Shown here one piece after another: positions 10,401-17,803 of a stretch of DNA of 54,417 bases. How positions within the stretch are numbered: position 1 is the first letter of the stretch; the number at the start of each line of letters is the position of its first letter. Source of the DNA: Burkholderiales bacterium (GTDB taxonomy: Bacteria > Pseudomonadota > Gammaproteobacteria > Burkholderiales > Burkholderiaceae_C); assembly GCA_003963005.1 (NCBI GenBank), contig RXJW01000057.1, positions 1 to 54,417 of the forward strand, read 5' to 3'. Under the pieces are notes generated by a model, which saw only the letters and a program-made list of their open reading frames with translations, ran no database searches and was not told the origin of the DNA. The translations under genes and the position numbers were made by a program.

Positions 10401-10701
10401 GGGGGAGGGCGGCGAGTTCTACCGCCCGATGGCCGTGGCCATCATCGGCGGCACGATCACGTCAACGCTGCTCACGCTGCTGATCGTGCCGACCTTCTAC
10501 GACAGCATCGAGATCGCCCGCGACCATGCCGTCGCGAAGTTCCGCCGCCGCTCGGAGCGCTTCACGGTGGCCGGTGGCTTCGTGCTGACGTTGATCGAGG
10601 CCGTGCTGGCGCTGGTGCTCGTGCGCTTTGCGTTCCGCATGGTCATGAAGGCCGTGAGGCTGGTGACCGGCCGCGCCCCGAGCGAGCCTGCAGCGGTCTG
10701 A
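7480..10701 (+). CDS. RND family efflux pump, inner membrane transporter
   Basis: 1073-residue proton-driven tripartite efflux transporter. The N-terminus MFLSNFSISRPVATVVMVIGLM is the usual first helix, followed by the first periplasmic porter loop. Helix 4 has the paired proton-relay aspartates (D404 and D405 in [13 protein letters not shown]). The second half repeats the fold, and its helix 10 region MGLVAKNAILLLD carries the conserved Lys. After the normal twelfth helix there is an additional hydrophobic segment near residues 1030-1055 (FVLTLIEAVLALVLVRFAF) followed by a basic tail, which is not standard. Its stop at 10701 is one base from the end of the opposing oxidase gene. Multidrug/HAE-1-like pump; substrate unknown. 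Confidence 0.93.
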   Translation: MFLSNFSISRPVATVVMVIGLMLVGLLALSKLKVNQFPEVEPPVLVINITYPGASPETAEREVVNRIEKALQSISGVDRSNSTSREGGATIVLVFDFSKNMIEAADEVRNAIASVRYKLPIEMREPIITRADPGAQPILQLSLSSTTLTHAQLSRLAEDKLAERFRGIAGVSVVSVNGSLKRELSILLRAEKLREFGVSVTEVLNAVRAQNTTAPVGKVRGELEDQSIRLLGRLESPAEFEQMIIKRTTVNGVGTVIRLGQVAEVKDGFAEMTGYSLRNGRPNVGISVTRSRDASTVSVANDARKLVAEIEKELPKGTTLEITQDGGKDAENSLHNVTHALVFGAGLTIFVVYAFLNSWRSTLITALSLPTSVLAAFIAVWLMGFSLNFMSLLGLSLAIGVLIDDAIVVRENIVRHMERGSDRVTAAREGTAEIGLAVAATTFAIVAVFVPVAFMGNGPGQWFKPFALTVVASVIVSLLISFTLDPMLSAYWGDPPGYHEQPKRGIGKWFEGFNHWFDGVADRYGHVIAWALHHRRWMTAFAIASLFGALALQYKFGGSSFLPQADAGFLAIEVRSPASSSLDYAKLKLDAAAALASTMPETKATTAYPNASGGRIYVDIGKSTERQRSAADVAKEFREKVGRLVGAEYVVLDDLNNGAQKPVQIRFYGTDTRKLQQITQDFQKTMAGIKGAVDIGYSEQDPQNELQIELDRGLANQMGISVNDAAQALRVAFAGVEAGDWVDPTGETRDVSIRLHPSDRVDAANIERLPIAVSGTNRMVPLDQIATITMGKGPGQIQHGDGKRTITVSANAQGRSPGEITAEAKKLAEKIDFPPGFGIELAGAARDQQVVFTAMITALLSGIALMYFVLVIQFNSFTAPLSVMMSLPLSLIGVVLALLMTRGTLNLMSLIGVIMLMGLVAKNAILLLDATRQEEAAGIDREEALMHAGRKRFRPILMTTLALIAGMLPVAIGVGEGGEFYRPMAVAIIGGTITSTLLTLLIVPTFYDSIEIARDHAVAKFRRRSERFTVAGGFVLTLIEAVLALVLVRFAFRMVMKAVRLVTGRAPSEPAAV

Positions 10702-10702
10702 C

Positions 10703-12106
10703 TCAGATCACCCGCCCCGGATTCAAGATCCCGAGCGGGTCCAGTGCCCGCTTGATGGCGCGCATCAGTGCCAGCGCGGTCGGGTCCTTGCGGACGGCGA
10801 GTTCCTCGCGCTTGAGCCGGCCGATGCCGTGTTCGGCCGAGATGGAGCCGCCGCGCTGCTGGACGGCGTCGTACACCATCGCGTTGATGGGCCCCTCGTG
10901 TGCGGCCAGAAAGGCGGCTGGCGCCACGCCGACAGGCGCCTGCACGTTGTAGTGCAGATTGCCGTCGCCGAGATGGCCGAAGTCGACGACCTGGATGCCA
11001 GGCAGGTAGTGCTCCAGCGCCGCATCCATGTCCGCGACAAACCCCGGGAGGGCGGACACCGGCAGCGAGATGTCGTGCTTGATGTTCAACCCCGCCTGCG
11101 CCTGGGCCAGCGGGATGGATTCGCGCAGGTGCCAGAAGGCGGCCGACTGTTGCAGGTTCTGCGCCACGACCGCATCGTGCATGGCGCCGGCGTCAGCCGC
11201 TGCCTCCAGTAGCCCCTCCAGAATGGCGCGCGCGTGAGCGGCACTCTCGGCATCGGACAGCTCCAGCAGCACCGTCCAGGGCGCGGCAGGCAGCGGTTGC
11301 GGCAGTTGGGGCAGCTCCCGGGCCACCAGCGCGAGCGACGTCCGATTCATGACCTCGAAGCCGGTCAATGCATCGCTGGCCCGCTCGCGGGCCAGCGCCA
11401 GCAGTGCCACGGCGCCCGCCAGCGACTCGCAGGTCGCCAAGGCCGTGAGCCGTTCACGCGGTAGCGGGAAGAGCTTCATCGTCGCCGCCGTGATCACGCC
11501 CAGCGTGCCTTCGCTGCCGATGAACAGGTCGCGCAGGTCGTAGCCGGTGTTGTCCTTGCGCAGGCCCGACAAACCCTGCCAGACCTCGCCGGACGCTGTC
11601 ACCACCTCCAGCCCCAGGCACAGCTCGCGGGCATTGCCGTAGCGCAGCACCTGGGTGCCGCCGGCATTGGTCGCGAGGTTGCCGCCCAGCGTGCAGGAGC
11701 CTTCGGCCGCCAGGCTCAGCGGGAACAGCAGACCGGCATTCGCCGCGGCCGCCTGCACGTCAGCCAGCACGCAGCCGGCCTCGGCCGTGAGACTGGCGTT
11801 GGCCACATCCACACTGCGCACCCGCTTCATGCGGGACAGGCTCAGCACCAGTTGCTGCCCGGTGTCATCCGGCGTCGAGCCCCCCACGAGGCCGGTGTTG
11901 CCGCCCTGCGGCACGACGGCCACGCGATGGGCGTGGCACAGCGCCATCACGGCCGCCACCTCTTGCGTCGATGCCGGCCGCGCGACGGCGAGCGCCCGGC
12001 CGGGGTAGCGTTTGCGCCAATCGGTCTCGTAGGCTGCCAGGTCCCCGCCCACGAGCAGGCCGGCGTCGCCGAGCCGCTCCCGCAAGGCGCGGAGCAGCTC
12101 GCTCAT
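10703..12106 (-). CDS. FAD-linked 2-hydroxyacid oxidase/dehydrogenase (GlcD / D-lactate dehydrogenase type)
   Basis: 467-residue flavoprotein of the vanillyl-alcohol oxidase superfamily. It would oxidise a D-2-hydroxyacid such as D-lactate, glycolate or D-2-hydroxyglutarate. The FAD-binding loop VPQGGNTGLVGGSTPD is at residues about 65-80, and the second flavin motif DNTGYDLRDLFIGSEGTLG near 190-210. The C-terminal oxidase domain has the active-site motif HLGDGNLHYN. The frame extends 95 codons further upstream, but the ATG at 12106 gives the family N-terminus and overlaps the upstream DUF2069 stop by four bases (ATGA). Single-gene form, without GlcE/GlcF partners in the window, so a respiratory D-lactate or hydroxyglutarate dehydrogenase is as likely as glycolate oxidase. 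Confidence 0.9.
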   Translation of the reverse strand: MSELLRALRERLGDAGLLVGGDLAAYETDWRKRYPGRALAVARPASTQEVAAVMALCHAHRVAVVPQGGNTGLVGGSTPDDTGQQLVLSLSRMKRVRSVDVANASLTAEAGCVLADVQAAAANAGLLFPLSLAAEGSCTLGGNLATNAGGTQVLRYGNARELCLGLEVVTASGEVWQGLSGLRKDNTGYDLRDLFIGSEGTLGVITAATMKLFPLPRERLTALATCESLAGAVALLALARERASDALTGFEVMNRTSLALVARELPQLPQPLPAAPWTVLLELSDAESAAHARAILEGLLEAAADAGAMHDAVVAQNLQQSAAFWHLRESIPLAQAQAGLNIKHDISLPVSALPGFVADMDAALEHYLPGIQVVDFGHLGDGNLHYNVQAPVGVAPAAFLAAHEGPINAMVYDAVQQRGGSISAEHGIGRLKREELAVRKDPTALALMRAIKRALDPLGILNPGRVI

Positions 12107-12483
12107 GCCACCTTTGCGGCTGCCAGCCGCTGCCGGATCTGGGCCGTGCAGGCCGTGAAGACGGTCAAGCTCAGCACCACCTCGGCCACCGCGAGCCCTT
12201 GGCCCAGGCCGCCTTCGCTGGTGGACCGCACCAGGCCTTCCAGCACGTACAGCCAGATCACGAGCGCCAGCCAGCGGTAGGTGTAGAGGCGATATCGCCA
12301 CAGGCCGACCGGCGCGGCCAGCAGCGGCAACGCCTTCAGCGCCAGCGTGCCGCCACCCGTTCTGGCGAGCGCCAGTTCCCAGGCAAGGCACAGCAGGATC
12401 AAGCCCGCGACGCTGGCCACGGCGACGTTGCGGGACAGGCGCTCGTTGGGGCGGGGTTCAGTTCTTTCAGCAGGAGTGGACAT
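12103..12483 (-). CDS. DUF2069 family inner membrane protein
   Basis: 126-residue hydrophobic protein of unknown function with about four predicted transmembrane helices (roughly residues 19-38, 48-62, 70-87 and 96-113), ending in a basic Ala/Lys tail. The motif YRLYTYRWLALVIWLYVLEGLVR matches what I remember of DUF2069 proteins. It is the first gene of a two-gene unit, with its stop overlapping the start of the FAD oxidase (ATGA). It is divergent from the YihY gene, with only 21 bases between start codons, so the promoters must overlap coding sequence or each other. Confidence 0.82.
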   Translation of the reverse strand: MSTPAERTEPRPNERLSRNVAVASVAGLILLCLAWELALARTGGGTLALKALPLLAAPVGLWRYRLYTYRWLALVIWLYVLEGLVRSTSEGGLGQGLAVAEVVLSLTVFTACTAQIRQRLAAAKVA

Positions 12484-12504
12484 GGCTGCGGCATCATAGA
12501 AGCC

Positions 12505-13782
12505 ATGTCCCTGTCCCTACCGCCGACTTTGCCGTCCGAAAACCCTGACGCGCCGCTCGAACGCAACCCCATCGCACTGGCGCGCCAATTCCTCACCGAA
12601 CTGCTGGCCTGGCCGTGGCTGCAAACCCTGCACACCTTTCGCCAGCGCTTCCGGGAGGAAAAGCTGGGCCTCACGGCCGGCAGCCTCACCTTCACGACAC
12701 TGATTTCACTGGTGCCGCTGCTGACCGTGATGCTGGCGATCTTCACGGCCTTCCCGATGTTCTCCAGCTTCCAGTCGGCGCTAGAGCAGTACTTCCTGAA
12801 GAGCCTCATCCCGCCCAATATCGCCAAGCCGGTGCTTGCGTCGCTCACGCAGTTCGCGGCTAAGGCCAACAAGCTGGGGGCGCTGGGCCTCGTGGCCTTG
12901 GGTGTCACGGCGCTGGCCTTGATGCTCACCATCGACCGCACGCTGAACGCCATCTGGCGCGTGCAGCGGCCGCGCCCGCTGGGCCAGCGGGTGCTCGTGT
13001 ACTGGGCAGCCCTCACGCTCGGTCCGCTGCTGCTCGGCGGGAGCCTGACGCTGACGAGCTACGCGGTGAGCGTCGGGCAGGGGCTCTTCGCCAAGATGCC
13101 GGGCGACGTGGCAGCGCTGCTGGGCGGCGCCGACATCGTGCTGCTGGGTCTCGCCGTGGCAGGGCTCTTCCACTACGTGCCCAACACCCATGTGCGCTGG
13201 CGACATGCGCTGCTGGGCGGGGCCTTCGTGTCCCTCGGTTTCGCCTTGGCCAAGTCGCTGCTCGCCTGGTATGTGAAGCAGGTGCCGACCTACTCGACGC
13301 TCTATGGCGCCTTTGCGACCGTGCCAGTCTTCCTGATCTGGGTGTACCTCGGGTGGGTCATCGTGCTGCTGGGCGCGATCCTGGCGGCCAACACCCCGAG
13401 CCTCACCGGTCGACTGCACCTGCGCCCGGATTCACCCGGTCAACCGCTCGCGCTCGCGCTGGAAGTGCTGCGCGCGCTGTGGCACGCCCGCGAAGCGGGG
13501 CAGCGAGGGCTGTCTCATCTGGGCCTGGCGATGGCCTTGCGCGTGGACCCGCTGCAGCTCAGCCCGATCGTCGACAAGCTGCTTGCCATGGACTGGATTG
13601 GCCGCCTGGAAGAAGAGGGCGCTCAGCGACTCGTGCTGCTGCATGCTCCCGAGCAGGTGGCCGCCGAGCCCTTGCTGACGCATTTCCTCGCCGAGCGGCA
13701 GGGCCTGCTGGCCAACCTGTGGACTCAGGGTGATTGGTCCACGCTCACGCTCGCCCGCTTGCTGGGCAGCCCGAGCCCCTGA
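12505..13782 (+). CDS. YihY/BrkB family inner membrane protein
   Basis: 425-residue membrane protein of the YihY (formerly RNase BN) family. The start at 12505 is chosen over a frame running 178 codons upstream because the family N-terminal region (RFREEKLGLTAGSLTFTTLISLVPLLTVMLA) follows closely. Six predicted helices span about residues 55-300. The conserved TFVPVFLIWVYLGW-like segment appears as FATVPVFLIWVYLGWVIVLLGA. A cytoplasmic C-terminal domain of about 120 residues resembles a winged helix (LAMALRVDPLQLSPIVDKLL). Function is not established for the family; it is not a ribonuclease. Its last 58 bases overlap the 3' end of the oppositely oriented kinase gene. Confidence 0.9.
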   Translation: MSLSLPPTLPSENPDAPLERNPIALARQFLTELLAWPWLQTLHTFRQRFREEKLGLTAGSLTFTTLISLVPLLTVMLAIFTAFPMFSSFQSALEQYFLKSLIPPNIAKPVLASLTQFAAKANKLGALGLVALGVTALALMLTIDRTLNAIWRVQRPRPLGQRVLVYWAALTLGPLLLGGSLTLTSYAVSVGQGLFAKMPGDVAALLGGADIVLLGLAVAGLFHYVPNTHVRWRHALLGGAFVSLGFALAKSLLAWYVKQVPTYSTLYGAFATVPVFLIWVYLGWVIVLLGAILAANTPSLTGRLHLRPDSPGQPLALALEVLRALWHAREAGQRGLSHLGLAMALRVDPLQLSPIVDKLLAMDWIGRLEEEGAQRLVLLHAPEQVAAEPLLTHFLAERQGLLANLWTQGDWSTLTLARLLGSPSP

Positions 13783-14915
13783 ACCAGCATCTGCGGCAGC
13801 ACGAGTTCGAAGGTCGTGCCTTGCGCGCCGGTGGATTGCAGGCGAGCCGTGCCCTGGTGCAGCGCCATCACCCGGTCGACGATGTAAAGCCCAAGGCCCA
13901 GCCCATGGGCACCACGACTGCTGCGGCCGTGTGCGCCACGGCTGAACAGACGAGGCAGCACCTCGTCCTCGATGCCCGGGCCGGTGTCACTGACGGCCAG
14001 ATGCAGGGCGGGTGGGTCCTCGGTCTCCGAAATGCGCAGCACGACGGGGGAGCCTGACGGACTGAACTTGAGTGCGTTGGACAGCAAGTTGCGCAGTGCC
14101 AGCCGCATCAGGCTCATGTCCATCGTGCCCGTGCGCAGGTGCGGGTCCTGATAGACCTGGACACGGTGGCGCTCATTGGCGGGCAGGTCGGCGATCGTGA
14201 TCGAGGTCAGGGCTGCGATATCCACGTCGTGCGTGTCCACCGGATCGGGGCGCGCCAGCAGCGTGGCGACAGCCAGCGTGTTGTCGATGCTGCCGAGCAC
14301 CTCGCCCAGCACCTGTTGCGCCTGCTCGACACGACCCGAGACCACGTCGTCCGCCTGCTTGCGCAAGGCGCCCTGGGCACTTTGCAACGCGGCGGAGGCG
14401 TTGTTCAGCGGCTGGCGCACTTCATGGGCCAGCACGTTGAGCATCTCCGTGCGCTCCTGCAAGGCCGTCTGCAACTGCACGGTGCGACGCTCCAACTCGG
14501 CCCGCAAGGCGGTCTCGCGCTGCAATGCTGCCTGCGTTTCCTTGAGCTCGGTCACATTGGTGACCTGCACCAGAAAGCCGCGCACCTCACCGTTGACCGT
14601 GTCGGGGATGTACTCCGCCAGGCTCTGGCGCTGCACGCCTCCGGGCCCAGGCACCACCCGCTCGAACACTTGCCTTTCGCCGGCCAGGGCCTTCAGCATG
14701 AACGGGTAATTCATTTCAAAGAGCTGGGGGCCGAGCAGGTCCTGGATGCGCGTGCCCAGCAGGCGGTCAGGGTCGGCCCCGAACCAGGCCTCGTAGGCCC
14801 GGTTGGCAAAGCGGCAGATCAAGTCGCGGTCCCAGTAGGCCAGCATGGTCGGCACCCGGTCGACGAGCAGCCGCATGTAGTAGTCGGCGTCCGCGATGGG
14901 GCTGGCGTTCGTCAT
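13725..14915 (-). CDS. PAS domain sensor histidine kinase (soluble, orphan)
   Basis: 396-residue histidine kinase without any transmembrane segment. A PAS domain covers about residues 12-122 (LAYWDRDLICRFANRAYEAWFG; LGTRIQDLLGP). A coiled-coil linker rich in Glu, Arg, Leu and Gln covers 123-158. The dimerisation/phosphoacceptor domain has His164 in LAHEVRQPLNNA. The ATPase domain has an N box (LRNLLSNALKFSP), G1 (VSDTGPGI) and G2 (GLGLYIVD). No response regulator gene is near. It lies 34 bases after the Bug gene on the same strand, so all three genes from 16513 down are probably co-transcribed. Its tail overlaps the YihY gene. Confidence 0.92.
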   Translation of the reverse strand: MTNASPIADADYYMRLLVDRVPTMLAYWDRDLICRFANRAYEAWFGADPDRLLGTRIQDLLGPQLFEMNYPFMLKALAGERQVFERVVPGPGGVQRQSLAEYIPDTVNGEVRGFLVQVTNVTELKETQAALQRETALRAELERRTVQLQTALQERTEMLNVLAHEVRQPLNNASAALQSAQGALRKQADDVVSGRVEQAQQVLGEVLGSIDNTLAVATLLARPDPVDTHDVDIAALTSITIADLPANERHRVQVYQDPHLRTGTMDMSLMRLALRNLLSNALKFSPSGSPVVLRISETEDPPALHLAVSDTGPGIEDEVLPRLFSRGAHGRSSRGAHGLGLGLYIVDRVMALHQGTARLQSTGAQGTTFELVLPQMLVQGLGLPSKRASVSVDQSP

Positions 14916-14949
14916 GGTGAAGTGGCGTCAGGCCCGGTGCGGTGTACGG

Positions 14950-15915
14950 TCACTGCGGCTGGAAGCCGCCGGCCTTGATGATGCGGGCCCAGGTTGCGGC
15001 ATACGCACGCTCGCGCGTTGCAAGCTGGGCCGAGCTCATCAGGCCGACCGCCAGGCCGAGTTCGGTCAGTCGCGCCTTGACGGTGGGCTGCGCGAGGATC
15101 CCAGCCAGCGCAGCCGAGAAGCGGTCGACCAGGGCTGGCGGCGTGCCTGCCGGCGCGAAGAACCCGTAGTAGGGCAACTCCTCGAAGCCGGCGACGCCCA
15201 GTTCGGCAAAGGTCGGCACATCCGGCAGCACGGCCTGACGCTGCTGGCCCATCACGGCGACGATGCGCAACTTCTTTTGCTGGTGGTTCACGATCAGGTC
15301 TGGCACCGAGCCGACCCCTGCGCTGATCTGGTTGCCGAGCATGTCGCTGATCATCGGCGCGCTGCCGCGGTAGGGCACGGCCAGCAGGTTCAGACCATGC
15401 CGTTCACCCAGCAGCTTGACGAGAAACTCCGGCACGGAGGCGGGCGCCGGCACGCCAACGCTCCCCTGGCCCCCCTGCTTCTTCACCCAGGCGAGGTACT
15501 CCGGCAGGCTGATCGCCGGGGTGCCGCTCGACAGCGCCAGTGCATTGGCGAAGGTGGCGAAGCCGGCGACGGGAACAAAGTCCTTGGCCGGGTCGAACCC
15601 CGGGTTCTTGATGACCAGTGGCAGGATGGAGATGGTGTGGTCGTGGCTCAGCAGGAAGGTGCTGCCGTCCGGCGCCGCAGCCTTCAAGGCCTGGGCCGCG
15701 ATCTGCCCGCCGGCGCCGGGCCGGTTCTCCACCAGCACCGAGGTACCGAGCGACACCTGTAGGGCCTCCCCCAGCAAGCGCGCAATCGCGTCGGTGCCGC
15801 CGCCCGCCGGAAAACCGACGAGCAATCGGAGGGGCTTGTCGTCGGCGCGAGCGGCCCACGGCGCAGCCAGCGGCAGGGTGGCCAGCGCGGACAGCGCAGA
15901 ACGGCGGTCGATCAT
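14950..15915 (-). CDS. Bug-family tripartite tricarboxylate transporter substrate-binding protein
   Basis: 321-residue periplasmic solute-binding protein. A signal peptide is visible (RRSALSALATLPLAAPWAARA, cleavage near residue 24; the double Arg makes Tat export possible but Sec is adequate). The mature part starts KPLRLLVGFPAGGGTDAIAR, the classic Bug opening, and contains ENRPGAGGQIAAQALKAAAPDG and LPDVPTFAELGVAGFEELPY. As known for the family, Bug proteins bind carboxylates or amino acids and are greatly expanded in betaproteobacteria, often without TctA/TctB genes nearby, as here. It lies between the XRE regulator and the kinase on one strand. Confidence 0.93.
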   Translation of the reverse strand: MIDRRSALSALATLPLAAPWAARADDKPLRLLVGFPAGGGTDAIARLLGEALQVSLGTSVLVENRPGAGGQIAAQALKAAAPDGSTFLLSHDHTISILPLVIKNPGFDPAKDFVPVAGFATFANALALSSGTPAISLPEYLAWVKKQGGQGSVGVPAPASVPEFLVKLLGERHGLNLLAVPYRGSAPMISDMLGNQISAGVGSVPDLIVNHQQKKLRIVAVMGQQRQAVLPDVPTFAELGVAGFEELPYYGFFAPAGTPPALVDRFSAALAGILAQPTVKARLTELGLAVGLMSSAQLATRERAYAATWARIIKAGGFQPQ

Positions 15916-15942
15916 GTCGGGGCTCCGGGTTGGGACCCCGAC
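15916..15942 (-). promoter_or_regulatory. Hairpin covering the Bug gene's ribosome binding region
   Basis: Seven perfect base pairs, GTCGGGG (15916-15922) with CCCCGAC (15936-15942), enclose a 13-base loop between the XRE stop and the Bug start. On the transcribed strand the likely Shine-Dalgarno GGAG sits at the 3' edge of the loop, and the 3' arm of the stem ends directly at the ATG. Folding could limit ribosome access, or serve as an intercistronic mRNA-processing or stability element. The structure is seen; the role is inferred. Confidence 0.4.
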
Positions 15943-15946
15943 AAGT

Positions 15947-16513
15947 CTACGGGTGCAACACCACCAGCAGGGCGGTGGCGGGTGTCTTGCTCGCGTTGCG
16001 GATCACGTGGGGCCCGTCGACAGCATAACGCGCTGTCTCACCGGCCTTCAGCTTGCTCGTGACGCTCTGGGCGGTGACCTCCAGGCTGCCCGTCAGCACG
16101 CTCAGATGCTCCCGCGAGCCGGGCTCGTGGGCCTGGCTGTCCAGCACGCCCCCCGGTTGAACGCTGAGCTCGTACCACTCGAACTGCCCCGCCAGCTCGA
16201 TCGGCCCGAGGATGCGCAGCTTGCACAGGCCGTCCGGGCTGGTGAGCCCGGGTGTGGCGTGGGCCGGTACGGTTTCGATCGCGGGTACAGCCGTTCGCTC
16301 GGTGCCCAACAGTTCTCCCATTTCCACGCCCAGAGCATTGGCCAGGCGCCAGACCACGGCAACCGTGGGGTTGGCCTGATTGCGCTCGATCTGCGACAAC
16401 ATGGATTTGCTCACCCCAGCGCGCTTGGACAGGTCGTCCAGCGACAGCCCGCGGCTGCTGCGCAGTGCCTGGAGAGCAGCGCCCACGCGGGGCGGTTCGA
16501 TGTCGATGCTCAT
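15947..16513 (-). CDS. XRE-family transcriptional regulator with C-terminal cupin domain
   Basis: 188-residue regulator. The helix-turn-helix is at about residues 10-65 (LRSSRGLSLDDLSKRAGVSKSMLSQIERNQANP). A cupin sensor domain at about 110-188 contains the beta-barrel segments WYELSVQPGGVLDSQAHEPG and REHLSVLTGSLEV. The start at 16513 is supported by the family N-terminus just before the HTH; the open frame continues upstream across the kbl gene. It is divergent from kbl, with a 93-base shared control region holding a perfect palindrome. The likely role is control of threonine catabolism and of its own Bug/kinase operon. Members of this class often sense amines or amino acids. Confidence 0.9.
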   Translation of the reverse strand: MSIDIEPPRVGAALQALRSSRGLSLDDLSKRAGVSKSMLSQIERNQANPTVAVVWRLANALGVEMGELLGTERTAVPAIETVPAHATPGLTSPDGLCKLRILGPIELAGQFEWYELSVQPGGVLDSQAHEPGSREHLSVLTGSLEVTAQSVTSKLKAGETARYAVDGPHVIRNASKTPATALLVVLHP

Positions 16514-16515
16514 GC

Positions 16516-16544
16516 TTGACGGGGATGGAAGTTTTTCAGATACT
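16516..16544 (+). promoter_or_regulatory. Candidate sigma70 promoter for kbl
   Basis: TTGACG at 16516-16521 (five of six matches to the -35 consensus), a 17-base spacer and GATACT at 16539-16544 (four of six matches to the -10). Transcription would start near 16551, directly at the edge of the palindrome at 16553, so a bound repressor would block initiation or early elongation. Predicted by eye only. Confidence 0.5.
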
Positions 16545-16552
16545 GCACGCAA

Positions 16553-16568
16553 GTTCGATATATCGAAC
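16553..16568. promoter_or_regulatory. Perfect 16-base palindromic operator candidate
   Basis: GTTCGATATATCGAAC is a complete inverted repeat with no spacer. It lies in the divergent region between the XRE regulator and kbl, just downstream of the kbl -10. Size and symmetry suit a dimeric HTH regulator. A palindrome of this length is expected about once by chance in 54 kb of random sequence, so its position and the similar neighbouring site are the real support. Confidence 0.6.
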
Positions 16569-16570
16569 AC

Positions 16571-16586
16571 GTTCAATTTACCGAAT
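16571..16586. promoter_or_regulatory. Second, degenerate copy of the operator
   Basis: GTTCAATTTACCGAAT matches the perfect palindrome at 16553-16568 in 12 of 16 positions and in the same orientation, with centres 18 bases apart. Two sites under two helical turns apart suggest cooperative binding of two dimers between the promoter and the kbl start codon. Confidence 0.45.
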
Positions 16587-16606
16587 TGTGCACCAGGAGC
16601 CGCGCG

Positions 16607-17803
16607 ATGAGCCAAGCCTTCTACCAACATCTGCAGTCCGAGCTCGACGGCATCCGCGCCGCGGGCTTGTTCAAGGCCGAGCGCATCATCACGACGCCTC
16701 AGGGGGCCGTTGTGACGACGACCGATGGCCGTGAGGTCATCAACCTGTGTGCCAACAACTACCTGGGGCTGTCCTCGCACCCGCAGGTCATCGAAGCGGC
16801 GCACGAGGCGCTGCGCACGCACGGCTTCGGCTTGTCGTCGGTGCGCTTCATCTGCGGCACGCAGGACCTGCACAAGACACTGGAGCAGCGCATCGCCCGC
16901 TTCGTCGGCTGCGAGGACGCCATCCTCTACGCCGCTGCGTTCGATGCCAACGGCGGCCTGTTCGAGCCGCTGCTGGGCGAGCAGGACGCCATCATCAGCG
17001 ACGCGCTCAACCACGCGTCCATCATCGACGGCATCCGTTTGTGCAAGGCCCAGCGCTGGCGCTACGAGCACAACGATCTCACCGACCTCGAGCGTTGCCT
17101 GCAGGAGGCCACGGCCAAGGGCGCGCGCTTCAAGCTGGTGTTCACCGACGGTGTGTTCTCGATGGACGGCACCATCGCCCAGCTCGACAAGATCCGCGAG
17201 CTCTGTGATCGCTACGACGCGCTGCTCGGCGTGGACGAGTGCCACGCGAGCGGCTTCCTCGGCAAGACCGGCCGCGGCACGCCCGAGTACCGCGGCGTGT
17301 TCGGCAAGATCGACATCATCACGGGCACCTTCGGCAAGGCCCTGGGCGGCGCCTCGGGCGGCTTCACGGCAGCCCGCAAGGAGGTGGTGGAACTGCTGCG
17401 CCAGCGTTCGCGGCCCTATCTGTTCAGCAACACGCTGGCCCCGAGCATCGCGGGCGCGTCGCTGGCCGTGCTGGACATCCTCGAAGGGTCCACCGCGCTG
17501 CGCGACAAGCTGGAAGCCAACACCGCCTACTTCCGCGAGGCCATCCAGGCGGCGGGCTTCGAGATCAAGCCGGGCACGCACCCGATCGTGCCGATCATGG
17601 TCTACGACGCCGTGAAGGCGCAGGCGTTGTCGCGCCGCATCCTGGAGCTGGGCATCTATGCCGTGGGCTTCTTCTTCCCCGTCGTGCCCAAGGGCCAGGC
17701 GCGCATCCGCGTGCAGATCTCAGCAGTGCACGATCGCGAGCATCTGGAGAAGGCCGTGGCCGCGTTCGCTCAGGCCGGCCGTGAGCTGGGGATCGTGCAA
17801 TGA
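16607..17803 (+). CDS. kbl: Glycine C-acetyltransferase (2-amino-3-ketobutyrate CoA ligase)
   Basis: PLP enzyme that cleaves 2-amino-3-oxobutyrate with CoA to glycine and acetyl-CoA, the second step of threonine degradation. It has 398 residues from the ATG at 16607, the same length as I recall for the E. coli enzyme. Lys244, in [14 protein letters not shown], is the Schiff-base lysine. Other signatures are [25 protein letters not shown] and [19 protein letters not shown] synthase and ALA synthase are related, but [13 protein letters not shown] and the coupling to a threonine dehydrogenase favour Kbl. Its stop overlaps the next start by four bases. Expression is probably repressed by the divergent XRE protein. 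Confidence 0.95.
   Translation: MSQAFYQHLQSELDGIRAAGLFKAERIITTPQGAVVTTTDGREVINLCANNYLGLSSHPQVIEAAHEALRTHGFGLSSVRFICGTQDLHKTLEQRIARFVGCEDAILYAAAFDANGGLFEPLLGEQDAIISDALNHASIIDGIRLCKAQRWRYEHNDLTDLERCLQEATAKGARFKLVFTDGVFSMDGTIAQLDKIRELCDRYDALLGVDECHASGFLGKTGRGTPEYRGVFGKIDIITGTFGKALGGASGGFTAARKEVVELLRQRSRPYLFSNTLAPSIAGASLAVLDILEGSTALRDKLEANTAYFREAIQAAGFEIKPGTHPIVPIMVYDAVKAQALSRRILELGIYAVGFFFPVVPKGQARIRVQISAVHDREHLEKAVAAFAQAGRELGIVQ

Noticed and set aside
16607..17803. Alternative identity as 8-amino-7-oxononanoate synthase (BioF) or ALA synthase
   Set aside because: The 398-residue length, K244 context, FICGTQ motif and coupling to a threonine dehydrogenase fit Kbl better; no biotin or heme genes are nearby.
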